NCBI RefSeq assembly: GCF_007995085.1
Contig: NZ_VOQS01000005.1
Location: forward strand, 2,542,001 to 2,606,000
Direction of reading: 5' to 3'
Source: Paraburkholderia azotifigens
GTDB taxonomy: Bacteria > Pseudomonadota > Gammaproteobacteria > Burkholderiales > Burkholderiaceae
Length of the DNA stretch: 64,000 nucleotides
Below the pieces are notes generated by a model. It was not told the origin of the DNA. It saw only the letters and a program-made list of their open reading frames with translations, and searched no databases. Positions within the stretch are counted from its first letter, which is position 1. Every line of letters begins with the position of its first letter. The position numbers were made by a program, and so were the translations under genes. Shown here piece by piece: positions 43,133-51,819 of this stretch.

Positions 43133-43744
43133 TCAGAAATTATACTGAACATATAGCTGCTCGAACTCAATGCCAGGATTTGGCTCCTTGATGCTCGCGT
43201 TAGATAGGTGCTGGAAGCGAAAACCGGCCGCATACTGCTGGCGGCTCCCAAAGCTTGCTCCCACGCCGACCATGTCTGCAAACTGAAAGGCACTGGACAT
43301 CGTATAGTGGCTGGTAATTGACGGGTGTGAAAGCAGTCGGACGCCGACTCCGGCCTCAACGAAAGGGCGAATCGCGCCACTACTTTTGATGAAACGGAAG
43401 ACGGGCGTCACGCCAAACTCGAAAACATTGTCATGCGCATCCGCCTTGCTCGAGTGCCAGTAAGCAACATGCCCTTCCAAGACTGCGGCGAAATGCCAGC
43501 CACCGATCTCCCACCATGACCACTGTGGATCCCACACACCACCGAGATCTACCTTACTCTCGTGCACGTCATGACTGTTTGCGATGCCGCCCGCGACCTG
43601 TACTCCAAACTGATCCGCACGAGCAAGTCCTGGCGCGGCGAGTGAGAGCGCCATCAAGGAGGCGGCTCCAATAAGTGAACGAGACGTTGAGCTGGAGAAG
43701 CCGCGAACAATTCGATGCTTGAGGAGTCCTTTCAGATTTTTCAC
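43133..43744 (-). CDS. PagL-like lipid A 3-O-deacylase (acyloxyacyl hydrolase family)
   Basis: An outer-membrane eight-strand barrel enzyme that removes an acyl chain from lipid A. A signal sequence (SLIGAASLMALSLAAPGLARA) precedes ADQFGVQVAGGIANS; the C-terminus holds the catalytic segment FRFQHLSNASIKEPNPG, with His and Ser of PagL and a downstream Glu, and ends in an aromatic barrel strand (QLYVQYNF). The start is uncertain: GTG 43744 gives a normal-length precursor, while ATG 43807 would add 21 residues; neither has a good ribosome site. It is flanked by two pseudogenes and stands alone. Confidence 0.85.
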   Translation of the reverse strand: MKNLKGLLKHRIVRGFSSSTSRSLIGAASLMALSLAAPGLARADQFGVQVAGGIANSHDVHESKVDLGGVWDPQWSWWEIGGWHFAAVLEGHVAYWHSSKADAHDNVFEFGVTPVFRFIKSSGAIRPFVEAGVGVRLLSHPSITSHYTMSSAFQFADMVGVGASFGSRQQYAAGFRFQHLSNASIKEPNPGIEFEQLYVQYNF

Positions 43745-43899
43745 TTGTGTTCGATTTGGTGATAGGTTGACCTTATGCGGAACCCCGACGGGATGGGGCC
43801 TGCGCATCGACGTAACGTCGCTTTTTTACGGCTGACTGTTGGGAAGAAGCTTACCCACGTTCGAGACGTCCCGGAGCGTTGACGCGGCTATACGTGCGT

Positions 43900-44503
43900 A
43901 TAGAAAAATTACCCCGACGTGGCCTGAACGCCCGGGCCTTCAGGCCGGGGATCGAAGCAAAGCTTGCCCAGGCCCAACGCACGCGGAAGAAGGTGCGCCT
44001 ACACACGCTCCACGCGAAAATCAAAACTTACGGAAAGACCAGTTGCACAAGCTTCCACGACGCTCGTGAAGGAGTACGGCGCCATTTTCGTCGGCAATGT
44101 CAACGCTTCGGCGCTTGAGAGGACACGAATGACGAAATCCGTGCTCGACGCGGGCTGGAGGCTGTTCCTGACCATGCTGCAGTACAAGAGCGATTGCGCG
44201 GGCGTATGGTTCATTGAGGTCGTTGAAAAGTACTCAACCCAGATCTGGAGCTGCTGTAACAGGCGAAGAGAATGAGCCTGTCCGGAATGTGGCGCGTATG
44301 ATCATCGTGACATCAACGCCGCAGTGAACATTCTCGTCGCGGGACGTCACCGTCTTGCAGAAGGAATCCCCGTCCTTTGCGCGCCAGGCACGGCAGCCGA
44401 AAGGCTGAGGGCGGGGAGGGCGTCAACGGTAAGCGAATTCCCAGAGGCGACCAGGACCGTGATTTTGTTTGCGGCGCCGTATGAAGCGCAAGCGAAAACC
44501 TGA
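43900..44503 (+). pseudogene. TnpB (IS605/IS1341-type OrfB) pseudogene
   Basis: Homology runs through RTRKKVRLHTLHAKIK, a frameshift, STTLVKEYGAIFVGNVNASA, LERTRMTKSVLDAGWRLF, MLQYKSDCAGVWFIEVVEKY, then a zinc-finger region interrupted by TGA (WSCCNRRRE-stop-ACPECGAYDHRDINAAVNIL) and LAEGIPVL. TnpB is the RNA-guided nuclease ancestral to Cas12. Only the C-terminal half survives, with at least two lesions; the RD-x-NAA motif of RuvC-III is still readable. A related fragment lies at 18355. No transposon ends or TnpA were found. Confidence 0.85.
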
Positions 44504-44649
44504 CGCGATTGGCGTGGTCTGAAAATCTTCGATGCCGGCCGCGACGCCGGGTGATCGGCTTTGCGGTGCGGGTACCGCTAGGTCAACCTGTGTGATTTCG
44601 GGTATGTGACGTTGAAGCAGCCGCTAATCCTAGCCTGCGCTCATGAGAG

Positions 44650-45067
44650 GCCGCCATCGCCCCGGTGTTATTTCCATCTTGTGGGTGAACGCGCGTCGAA
44701 ATGCCGCCACGGACCGGTATCCGACTGAGTCAGCTTCGCAGGCTTTGTGAGCTTACTGGCGGCCCGGCTCATGCGGAAGTCAGTGAGCATTTCGGTGGCC
44801 GAGCGTCCGAGCTTGTCCTGAAACTGCCGCATGAAGATGGCGGATGACATGCCGCACAAGCCAGCCAGATCAGGCGGGTTCCACGGGCCTCGCTGGATCG
44901 GTGAGCAGGGCGGAAATGCCAGGCCCCGGTAGCGGATGACCAGCAAGCGCGAGCAGGCCTGCGGGGCCTGGATTCCCTCGCCGCACGCACCGTGAGTGTG
45001 AAGGGCGTAGCTGGCCGGCGATGGTGCCCATTTGCAGGGGATGGCTCACCCAGTCGACTCGAGATGT
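44650..45067 (-). pseudogene. Internally deleted copy of the AraC regulator gene
   Basis: Matches the intact regulator at 48545-49501 at both ends: the N-terminal stretch (corresponding to SHLLQMITITGQL) near 45010-45065, then a jump of roughly 170 codons, then the HTH part (GLCGMSSAIFMRQFQDKLGR, SATEMLTDFRMSRAASKL). The start codon is lost and frameshifts follow, so it is a decayed duplicate. Together with the duplicated CMD-nitroreductase pair it shows repeated local duplication. Confidence 0.82.
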
Positions 45068-45248
45068 AGGAGTCCCGTAACTTGCGACGCTCTAGCATCG
45101 TATGCTGGTAGCAAACAAGTTTCCCAATGACGCTGCCGCAAAGTACGGCCAAATGGCGCCCGGTGCGCCGCAGTCCATCAACCTGGTGCTGCGACCACAA
45201 GGATGGCGAGGCGGCGAGCGAACTATGAAGTCAAGCCTGCGCGAATTA

Positions 45249-45698
45249 TCACGTGAATTGTCTTCGATATTGAACAAACCCCGAACGATCAACGATGCGG
45301 TCGTAAAGCTGCATCGCGTTACCGTTGGATTCGTGCGTCAACCAGTGCACACGGGCCGCCCCATTGCGTCTTGCATCGACGAAAACATTCTCGATCAGCG
45401 CCCGGCCGACGCCGCGGCCACGCGCATTGTCGGCAACGAATAGGTCCTGAAGGTAGCAATAGTTGCTGGTCGTCCACGTCGATCGGTGGTAGATCAAATG
45501 CACCAGCCCTAACGCTTGTTCTCCTGCGATGGCAAGCGCTGCGTCCATTGGTTCTGCCGGATCTAAGAAGCGTGCCCACGTTCGCAGCGTAACGGTTTCC
45601 GGGATATCCACATCGTAAAATCGCTGGTAGCCTTTCCACAGGGGAAGCCAGATATCAAAATCGGCGCTCTGGACGGCACGGATCTCGAATGGTTCCAT
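45249..45698 (-). CDS. GNAT-family N-acetyltransferase
   Basis: 149 residues. ATG 45698 follows GAGGAG by six bases, so the longer frame to 45779 is not used. YLQDLFVADNARGRGVGRAL contains the acetyl-CoA loop and the C-terminus has NGNAMQLYDRIVDRSGFVQY, the standard GNAT ending. The substrate is unknown. It is on the same strand as the GST, CMD and nitroreductase genes, about 120 bases downstream of the GST stop, so it may share their transcript. Confidence 0.9.
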   Translation of the reverse strand: MEPFEIRAVQSADFDIWLPLWKGYQRFYDVDIPETVTLRTWARFLDPAEPMDAALAIAGEQALGLVHLIYHRSTWTTSNYCYLQDLFVADNARGRGVGRALIENVFVDARRNGAARVHWLTHESNGNAMQLYDRIVDRSGFVQYRRQFT

Positions 45699-45816
45699 AG
45701 AATGCTCCTCAAATAAGAACGCTAGGGATGATGAGACGCGGAATGTATTCTTGCACTGACCATGATATGCGGCGATCAATAGCCGCTGTAGGCACTCTTA
45801 TTCCCTTGGTCCTTCG

Positions 45817-46512
45817 TTATGCTGCCGTCACCTGCAGTCCGCGCTGTACTGCCGGCCGTGAGAGACCATCGTCGAGCCAGCGCTGGACGTTCTTGAACCG
45901 GTCGAACCCGACGAGTTCCCGTGCCTCATAGAAGCCAATCAGGTTGCGTACCCAGCCGAGCAGCGAGATGTCTGCAATGCTATATCCGTAGTCCATTACC
46001 CATTGACGAGTCGCCAGCCGTTCGTCAAGAACGCCGAGCAGACGTGCTGACTCGGTGGCATAGCGATCGCGCGGGCGCTTGTCCTCGTATCCCTTACCGG
46101 CGAATTTGTTGAAGAAGCCCACCTGGCCGAACATCGGACCCACACCACCCATCTGCCACATCAGCCACTGGATTGTTTCGTAGCGCGCGTTAGGATCGGC
46201 CGAGAGGAACCGTCCGGTCTTGTCGGCGAGATAGATCAGGATTGCTCCCGATTCGAACAATGCGAGCGGCCGGCCGCTCGGCCCGTTGGGATCGAAGATC
46301 GCTGGAATCTTGCCATTAGGGTTGAGCGCGATGAAAGCCGAATCCTGATTCTCGTTTGCGATGATGTCGATGCGGTGAGGCTCATAGGCGAGACCCGTCT
46401 CCTCCAGCATGATCCCCACCTTCACGCCGTTGGGTGTTGGCAGGGAAAAGAGCTGGAGCCTATCTGGGTGCTTCGCCGGCCAGCGCGTGAAAATCGAATG
46501 ATTGAGTGTCAC
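45817..46512 (-). CDS. Glutathione S-transferase family protein (YfcG/YghU, Nu-class type)
   Basis: 231 residues. The N-terminal thioredoxin-like domain has SLPTPNGVKVGIMLEE, where T-P-N replaces the usual catalytic Ser/Tyr/Cys, as in the Nu-class YfcG/YghU group that acts as disulfide-bond reductase using glutathione. NPNGKIPAIFDP and ALFESGAILIYLADKTG form the glutathione-binding part, followed by the helical C-terminal domain. It starts at GTG 46512, six bases after AAGGAG. It is probably part of a minus-strand stress cluster with the CMD and nitroreductase genes. Confidence 0.92.
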   Translation of the reverse strand: MTLNHSIFTRWPAKHPDRLQLFSLPTPNGVKVGIMLEETGLAYEPHRIDIIANENQDSAFIALNPNGKIPAIFDPNGPSGRPLALFESGAILIYLADKTGRFLSADPNARYETIQWLMWQMGGVGPMFGQVGFFNKFAGKGYEDKRPRDRYATESARLLGVLDERLATRQWVMDYGYSIADISLLGWVRNLIGFYEARELVGFDRFKNVQRWLDDGLSRPAVQRGLQVTAA

Positions 46513-46660
46513 ATTTTGCTCCTTGACCCGGTCGTCTCTACGGAAAGTCCGGACACCTTCCCTCGGCTCTTTCCTCTAGGTGCCCGGGCTCCGGCGTATG
46601 TGCGCATCACACGGGGCCTCCAGGGGCTCCGTGAGACGGCTCAAGCAACCGAGTAGGGTC

Positions 46661-47206
46661 TCAGATTGAGCCAGCCGGTGTAACGGCGGGAAAGTCTTTC
46701 TCGGGGTCAAACACGTTGTTGAAGAAGTTCGTGAGGGAATACATGGCGACTAGCGCCACGATCTCCATTACATTCGCATCCGTGTACCCGGCATCACGGA
46801 CGGCTTTCAGATCTGCGTCAGTGACCTGGCCGCGTGTCTCGATGACTTTGCGTGCGAACTGGACGGCGGCGTCACGCTTCGGATCGCTCGCGTGGCCCTT
46901 TCGGGCGAGTACGACTTCTTCCGGCGGCAGCTGGGCCATATGCTTCGCCGTAAAGCTGTGGACTGACAGACAGTAGTTGCAGCCATTCACCTCGGAGACA
47001 GCCAGACCGATGCTGTCGCGCGTCTTCACGTCGAGCGCCTTACTCAAGGAACCAAGCAGGGTCGCCCACGCGTTGAATGCGATGGGGCTTTGTGCGAAGG
47101 ATGCCATCATGGTCGGAGTGAATCCGATGTTTTTCGTGAAAGCATCGAGAGTAGGTTTCGACTCGGCAGGCACCTGTTCCGGTGATAGAGCAATAGTTCT
47201 CGGCAT
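46661..47206 (-). CDS. Carboxymuconolactone decarboxylase / AhpD-like protein, intact copy 1
   Basis: 181 residues, all-helical, with the AhpD motif C-x2-C-x3-H in GCNYCLSVHSF. Members of this type are thiol peroxidases or alkylhydroperoxidase partners, usually homo-oligomeric. AGGAG lies seven bases before ATG 47206. Nitroreductase copy 1 lies upstream (its stop is at 47400), separated by 190 bases. A frameshifted duplicate sits at 54302-54845 next to nitroreductase copy 2, so this gene is the functional member of a duplicated pair. Confidence 0.92.
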   Translation of the reverse strand: MPRTIALSPEQVPAESKPTLDAFTKNIGFTPTMMASFAQSPIAFNAWATLLGSLSKALDVKTRDSIGLAVSEVNGCNYCLSVHSFTAKHMAQLPPEEVVLARKGHASDPKRDAAVQFARKVIETRGQVTDADLKAVRDAGYTDANVMEIVALVAMYSLTNFFNNVFDPEKDFPAVTPAGSI

Positions 47207-47399
47207 TTAAGTACTCCTGAAGTAATTAAATTTACTACTTGAAGGAAGCCCGTGTAGGAGCTGTCCGTCGGCTTACTTCGTGCCCAAGGCAGGGTCGAAG
47301 CTGGTTTGGCCTTCAAGTGGGAAGTGGTGTGCGATTGCCTCTCACTTGTCGGCCGGTTAATCTGTCGCTGTCGCCGCGGTCACCGTTGCGGCGACTCAC

Positions 47400-48035
47400 T
47401 TATACCAGGTCCAAAACATCGGCCACGGGCCGGCGCGGCTTCTGTGCCCAGTTTCCCGCACGCTCTGTACCTACTGTCAACAACATGACCGGCACTTCAT
47501 CGTCGGCCAAACCGAACTCACGGTGCACGGCTTCGGCATCGAAGCCGATCATCGGCGTAGACCCCAGTCCGAGTGAGCGGGCCGCATAGATCATCGCTGC
47601 TGCGCCAAAGGTGCCACTGCGCACTGCCTCGTCTCGCTGCCGCTGGGGGTACTCCTTATACAGGCCGCGCGCAGGGATTTCCCATTCCGGCACCATCTCT
47701 GCTGGCATGACGCCGGCTTCGACGAGAGGAGCCAGGCGATCAGGTATGACGCTCGAATCGGCCAACTGGCCACAGACGATGAAGGTAACGGCGGCATCGG
47801 TGATCGCGGGCTGATTCCAGGCGATCGGACTGAGCTTGGCCTTGGCTTCAGGTGTACGGACGGCGATGAAGCGCCAGTTCTGCAAGTGAAAGGACGTGGG
47901 CGCCGAAGTGCCGATACGCACCAGTTCGCGAATCTGTTCGTCGCTCAAGGTGGCGGCGGGGTCATAGTACTTGGCGGCGCTACGGCTCAGGATACATTCG
48001 ATGACGGCATTGGTCTTGATGCTTGCGTTGGTCAT
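47400..48035 (-). CDS. Nitroreductase-family FMN oxidoreductase, copy 1
   Basis: 211 residues with the nitroreductase fold: SRSAAKYYDP (FMN phosphate Arg/Ser), SAPTSFHLQNWRFIAV, and AAAMIYAARSLGLGSTPMIG near the C-terminus. Such enzymes reduce nitroaromatics, quinones or enals with NAD(P)H. AGGAG lies five bases before ATG. Copy 2 (54875-55492) differs at only seven residues over the shared length plus a six-residue N-terminal difference, and the DNA differences are very unevenly spread (see findings). Confidence 0.93.
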   Translation of the reverse strand: MTNASIKTNAVIECILSRSAAKYYDPAATLSDEQIRELVRIGTSAPTSFHLQNWRFIAVRTPEAKAKLSPIAWNQPAITDAAVTFIVCGQLADSSVIPDRLAPLVEAGVMPAEMVPEWEIPARGLYKEYPQRQRDEAVRSGTFGAAAMIYAARSLGLGSTPMIGFDAEAVHREFGLADDEVPVMLLTVGTERAGNWAQKPRRPVADVLDLV

Positions 48036-48544
48036 GCTGACTCCTATGGTTAAAGCGACAGGTTCGACTATAAGATTGCTTTCGTTCTATGCAGAGTTGC
48101 TGTCATTCAAAGCGCTGTAGGCGTCCTGCTCGATTGAGCTGGCCCATTGAAGCCGTCGAAGGTGATCCAGACGCTGTGAACGCATTCGGGACTTTGGTGC
48201 CGGCAACGTTGCTGACCCGCACAAAGCTATCAGCGGTTGCGCCAATTGAGGATTGAACGACTGGAACAGGGCAACGGCTCATCGTGGGGACGTTTTCATC
48301 AGGTGGTTAAGAGCCTCTACTGTAAGTTCACTGGACATAGATTTCGAGACCGTATTTACTCAATTAAATGCTAGAAAGGATCAAATTGACGAGGAATCCA
48401 TTGCTCAATGCTGTTGCAGCTCGGTACCATGCGGTCGTCTCATTCGAATCCCAGTGCATGAAGACGAGTGCGCTTTTGCAAGGGCGGCTACGGGCGGCAT
48501 TGTCTGCGACAGCCTTGCGAGAGCGTCATCCGGACCGTGGGGCA
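48036..48544. other. Intergenic stretch between nitroreductase and AraC regulator
   Basis: Short frames without family resemblance. The promoter of the nitroreductase-CMD-GST cluster is expected near 48040-48150, but no -35/-10 pair stood out. Confidence 0.35.
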
Positions 48545-49501
48545 TTAGCCTCCGTCGCGCGCCTGACTGCGCCATTGCCCCGGCGTCATGCCCATCTTGT
48601 CGGTGAACGCGCGCCGAAATGCCGCCACGGATCGGTACCCGACTGACTCAGCGACAGCTTCCGTGCTCATCGCCGGCTTTTTGAGCTCATTGGCGGCCCG
48701 GCTCATGCGGATGTCGGTGAGCATTTCGGTGGCCGAGCGTCCGAGCTTGTCCTGAAACTGCCGCATGAAGGTGGCGCGTGACATTCCGCACAAGTCGGCC
48801 ATCTCAGGTATGTTCCAGGGCCGCGCCGGGTCGGTGAAAATCGCGGAAATGGCGGGCGCGAGCCGTGGATGACCAGCAAGCGCGAGTAGGCCTACGGGGG
48901 CCTGCTCGGATTCACTTGCCGCGCGCAGCGTAAGCGTGAACAGCGCTGAAGAAAGGGCATTGAGGATGGCGCGGCCGCCCGGCTTGTCTGAGGCGGATTC
49001 TTCTCGCATCAGAGCTACGAGACTGGCCAAGTGGCTCGACGCAGACGCGAGCTCTTGTTTGGACGGTCCGGCCGCCGCCCGTACCACCAGATTTGTCGGG
49101 AGGTAATCTCGAATTAGCCGATCATGAGGCGGTCCGATGAAAAATCGGCCGCAAAGCATGTCCAGATGCTCGCCATCCCCCTCGTTCTGGCTGAGCGTCC
49201 AGCCTGCAGAACTTTGTTGATTGTGGGTAGGACCTGGTGCATGCCCGCTACCATCGTGAAGCACGTGTGCTGACCCGCGAGTCACTAGCACGATGTCTCC
49301 ACCCGTCAATTCCCTGGTGGTTCCTGCCTCCGGATCCTCAATAGTGGCCCGGCCTTTCAGGACGACATGATAAGGAATTTCATGGGCCGCAGATTTACCC
49401 CAGGCCACCTGCCAGGGCGAGCCATAGGCACAGCGTACTTCGAGCTGGCCCGTGATGGTGATCATTTGCAAGAGATGGCTCAGCCAGTCGACTTGAGACA
49501 T
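48545..49501 (-). CDS. AraC-family regulator with cupin_6 sensor domain
   Basis: 318 residues: an N-terminal cupin-like domain (SPWQVAWGKSAAHEIPYHVV, LTGGDIVLVTRGSAHVLHDG) and a C-terminal double HTH (NIPEMADLCGMSRATFMRQF, then AVAESVGYRSVAAFRRAFTD and MGMTPGQWR). ATG 49501 follows GAGG by four bases. This subgroup often controls nearby reductase or peroxidase genes; the adjacent nitroreductase and CMD genes on the same strand are the natural targets. An internally deleted copy is at 44650-45067. Confidence 0.92.
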   Translation of the reverse strand: MSQVDWLSHLLQMITITGQLEVRCAYGSPWQVAWGKSAAHEIPYHVVLKGRATIEDPEAGTTRELTGGDIVLVTRGSAHVLHDGSGHAPGPTHNQQSSAGWTLSQNEGDGEHLDMLCGRFFIGPPHDRLIRDYLPTNLVVRAAAGPSKQELASASSHLASLVALMREESASDKPGGRAILNALSSALFTLTLRAASESEQAPVGLLALAGHPRLAPAISAIFTDPARPWNIPEMADLCGMSRATFMRQFQDKLGRSATEMLTDIRMSRAANELKKPAMSTEAVAESVGYRSVAAFRRAFTDKMGMTPGQWRSQARDGG

Positions 49502-49900
49502 ATGACCTCAAAAATTGAAACGCTCTAGTGACCGGCAAGAGACGCTGACCAGGGGCGACGAGACGCTTGCTGCAAGCTCCACGAGCTTGGCGGCCCTTGT
49601 ATCTGACCAGACTGTCTGGCGTTGAACCTGTCAAACTGCTCGCGCAGATACAACAGACCCACGCGAAGAACCCTACGATGGGTTCGCTGCCAGGACGAAA
49701 TAAAACGGGATTGTCTCTGGATGCGAGAACCCGAGGCAGGACGTTCGCCAAATGATGGCATCGCAAGGCAATGAAAAGTGCGCAGTTAATTTCATCGGTC
49801 GACGATATATCGCCGCCTCGAGGAGATCTGCTTGCTTTGTTTTATTAACGGCGGAAGTCGTAGATCCACGAAAGCTGATTCATCGCCCCTGACTGGTTCG
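49502..49900. other. No gene recognised
   Basis: Overlapping frames on both strands carry no family signal. The first part resembles the upstream flank of the decayed AraC copy (a shared ACGCTCTAG stretch), which suggests the duplicated unit included some upstream DNA. Confidence 0.35.
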
Positions 49901-50161
49901 CTATGCATCCTCTGCCACAAATCCTTGCGAAAAGAAGCGCTGCTGTCCGTCTTCGTCAAGCTGACTAAGCACTTCACTTGTCCTCTCGTTAATCAGCATC
50001 TCAATTGTGCCGGTAATCGTCCGATCGAAATGAAATGCAAGACGTTCTAGACTTCGCTTCGTAGCAATAGATACGAGGCAACTGATACGTTCATGTTTTC
50101 CTCCAACGCCAAGCCGCCTCTCCCGATACTGTCTTTGTCGTTCTGAATTCGAAAGTGCCAT
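49901..50161 (-). CDS. Small hypothetical protein, possible DNA-binding type
   Basis: 86 residues starting at ATG 50161 with MALSNSERQRQYRERRLG, a highly basic N-terminus I recall from a widespread Burkholderiales family whose later part (ATKRSLERLAFHFDRTITGT, IEMLINERTSEVL) looks like a ribbon-helix-helix or short helical domain. A DNA-binding role is plausible but unproven. The longer frame to 50296 is not supported by a start site. Confidence 0.6.
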   Translation of the reverse strand: MALSNSERQRQYRERRLGVGGKHERISCLVSIATKRSLERLAFHFDRTITGTIEMLINERTSEVLSQLDEDGQQRFFSQGFVAEDA

Positions 50162-50849
50162 GGATGGTTTCCCGGTTTTTGCCAATAATCGTTTGACGAC
50201 CCAGTGTCGAGGTCGCCGTCCGCGGAATCCTTTTGACGGCCTGCTGCAGATCGAGAATGGATTTCCGGAATGCGTTAGTTGGTGCAATCCGCACATGTCG
50301 ACTCCTCCATCGACCCGGCGTATAAATTTACGCCCGCATAAACTCGATCAACGGCAGGTCAACGCAGCCTCGTCGCTTTTTCCGCAATCTTTTGGTCGTC
50401 GATCATGCAACGACTTCCTGACGAACCTGCTGTCATAGCTTCAATTAAACTTTGAATACTTCGCCAGCGCAACGAAATCAAAGTCTCTTGTTGAGATACG
50501 CGCGTATAGGTTTACTAACGGTGAAGATGATCGATGCACGTCATCTCCGCACGCGGTCCGGTCTGACCGTGGTGTAGGGTAGGGGCCATACGTCTATATC
50601 GTCGCGGCGACAGTAGGGGCCGGATGAGCGTCGCGCTCGAGAAAAAAACGGCGGTTGCTCGTCTGTGCGGATGACCTGTACAGATACTTTACGTGATGAG
50701 GCGGCGTTACCCGAACCCATTTTTCGGCCTCGATCCTCTCCGGAAATGTATATCGTCGATGATGACGCGGTGTTGACGCCTATTGGGAGAAACGCCGCCT
50801 GTCAGAAGCGTTTCTCCGTGTTTCCGATCGATATTCGATAGCGACGGCG
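50162..50849. other. No convincing gene
   Basis: Contains only short frames without family resemblance. No RNA gene, IS end or terminator with a U-tract identified. Confidence 0.4.
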
Positions 50850-51311
50850 TCAGCCTTTCACTGACAACGCAGAGTCGGGCGTGCGACGAAAGCTGATGGC
50901 TAGGCGGTTATAGGCGTTCATCAAGCTAATGGCCATTGTGAGGTCAGAGAGCTCTTTCTCACTGAACACCGCGGCGGCGGCAGTGAAGTCATCGTCCGGC
51001 ACATGGGTATCGGCTACCAGGGTTACTGACTCTGCCCATGCCAGCGCCGCTCTCTCTCGGTCAGTGAACATCGGTTTCGCCTCACGCCAAGCTTGTACGA
51101 GGGCGAGCTTCGCTGGGGTAACGTTCTTCTTGATCAGGTCGCGGGTATGTATGTCCAGGCAGTAAGCACAACCATTGATCTGGCTCACACGGAGATAGAC
51201 GAGGTCAATGAGGACGTCATCGAGCCCCGACTCCAGTACGTAACCATAAACGCCGCCAAACGCCTTCACACCGCCGGGCGAAGTTTTTATGTAGTCCAGT
51301 CTCACTTTCAC
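50850..51311 (-). CDS. Carboxymuconolactone decarboxylase / AhpD-like protein
   Basis: 153 residues with the AhpD motif in NGCAYCLDIHTRD (C-x2-C-x3-H) preceded by VYLRVSQI, typical of small alkylhydroperoxidase-like proteins. It differs clearly from the copy-1 and copy-2 CMD genes, so it is a separate paralog. It begins four bases after the cupin gene stop, so the two form an operon, divergent from the MocR regulator at 51820. Confidence 0.92.
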   Translation of the reverse strand: MKVRLDYIKTSPGGVKAFGGVYGYVLESGLDDVLIDLVYLRVSQINGCAYCLDIHTRDLIKKNVTPAKLALVQAWREAKPMFTDRERAALAWAESVTLVADTHVPDDDFTAAAAVFSEKELSDLTMAISLMNAYNRLAISFRRTPDSALSVKG

Positions 51312-51315
51312 TCTC

Positions 51316-51729
51316 CTACTTGACGTTGGTCGTCAGTTGCTTATCATCCGAATCGACAACGAAGACGGCAAGCAGCTTTGCGGGCTTCGTCTTGCTCGCA
51401 TTGCGGCTCACTGCGTGCAGAGAGCCGGGCTCCTCGAAGAAGCTCTCGCCCGCCTTGTAGACGTGCTCAGGCTCGTTGTTCACTTTGCTGACCACGCTAC
51501 CCGAGACGACGTATGCGTAAATGAATGCCGATTTGGCATGCCTGTGAGGATACGAAGCGCTACCGGGTGGGTAGACGACTTCCACGGCCGTCAAAGATTT
51601 CCCGGGAACATTCGGTAGCGCCCTCGAGAAATTCGGAGCGACCGTTTCGCTGCCATCGTGAGCCGCGGCGGCGCCGGCAAAGCCCAAACTGATGGCGACA
51701 ACAAGGGAAGGAAGAATGCTATGAACTTT
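51316..51729 (-). CDS. Secreted cupin-domain protein
   Basis: 137 residues: a signal peptide (MKVHSILPSLVVAISLGFAG, cleavage near AAAAHD) and one cupin domain with the metal-binding pattern VVYPPGSASYPHRHAKSAFI, then GESFFEEPGSLHAVSRN. The enzyme activity is unknown; such periplasmic cupins often accompany AhpD-like proteins. ATG 51729 follows AAGGAG by six bases. It is first in an operon with the CMD gene and divergent, 90 bases away, from a MocR regulator that likely controls it. Confidence 0.9.
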   Translation of the reverse strand, partial: KVHSILPSLVVAISLGFAGAAAAHDGSETVAPNFSRALPNVPGKSLTAVEVVYPPGSASYPHRHAKSAFIYAYVVSGSVVSKVNNEPEHVYKAGESFFEEPGSLHAVSRNASKTKPAKLLAVFVVDSDDKQLTTNVK

Positions 51730-51819
51730 CATGATCAGCTCCTTGAACGCTAGAATCATGAACTGTTACAAGTTCATCGAAAAGAACCAAGAACGCAAAT
51801 TTTTATTGGACCATGGGCT

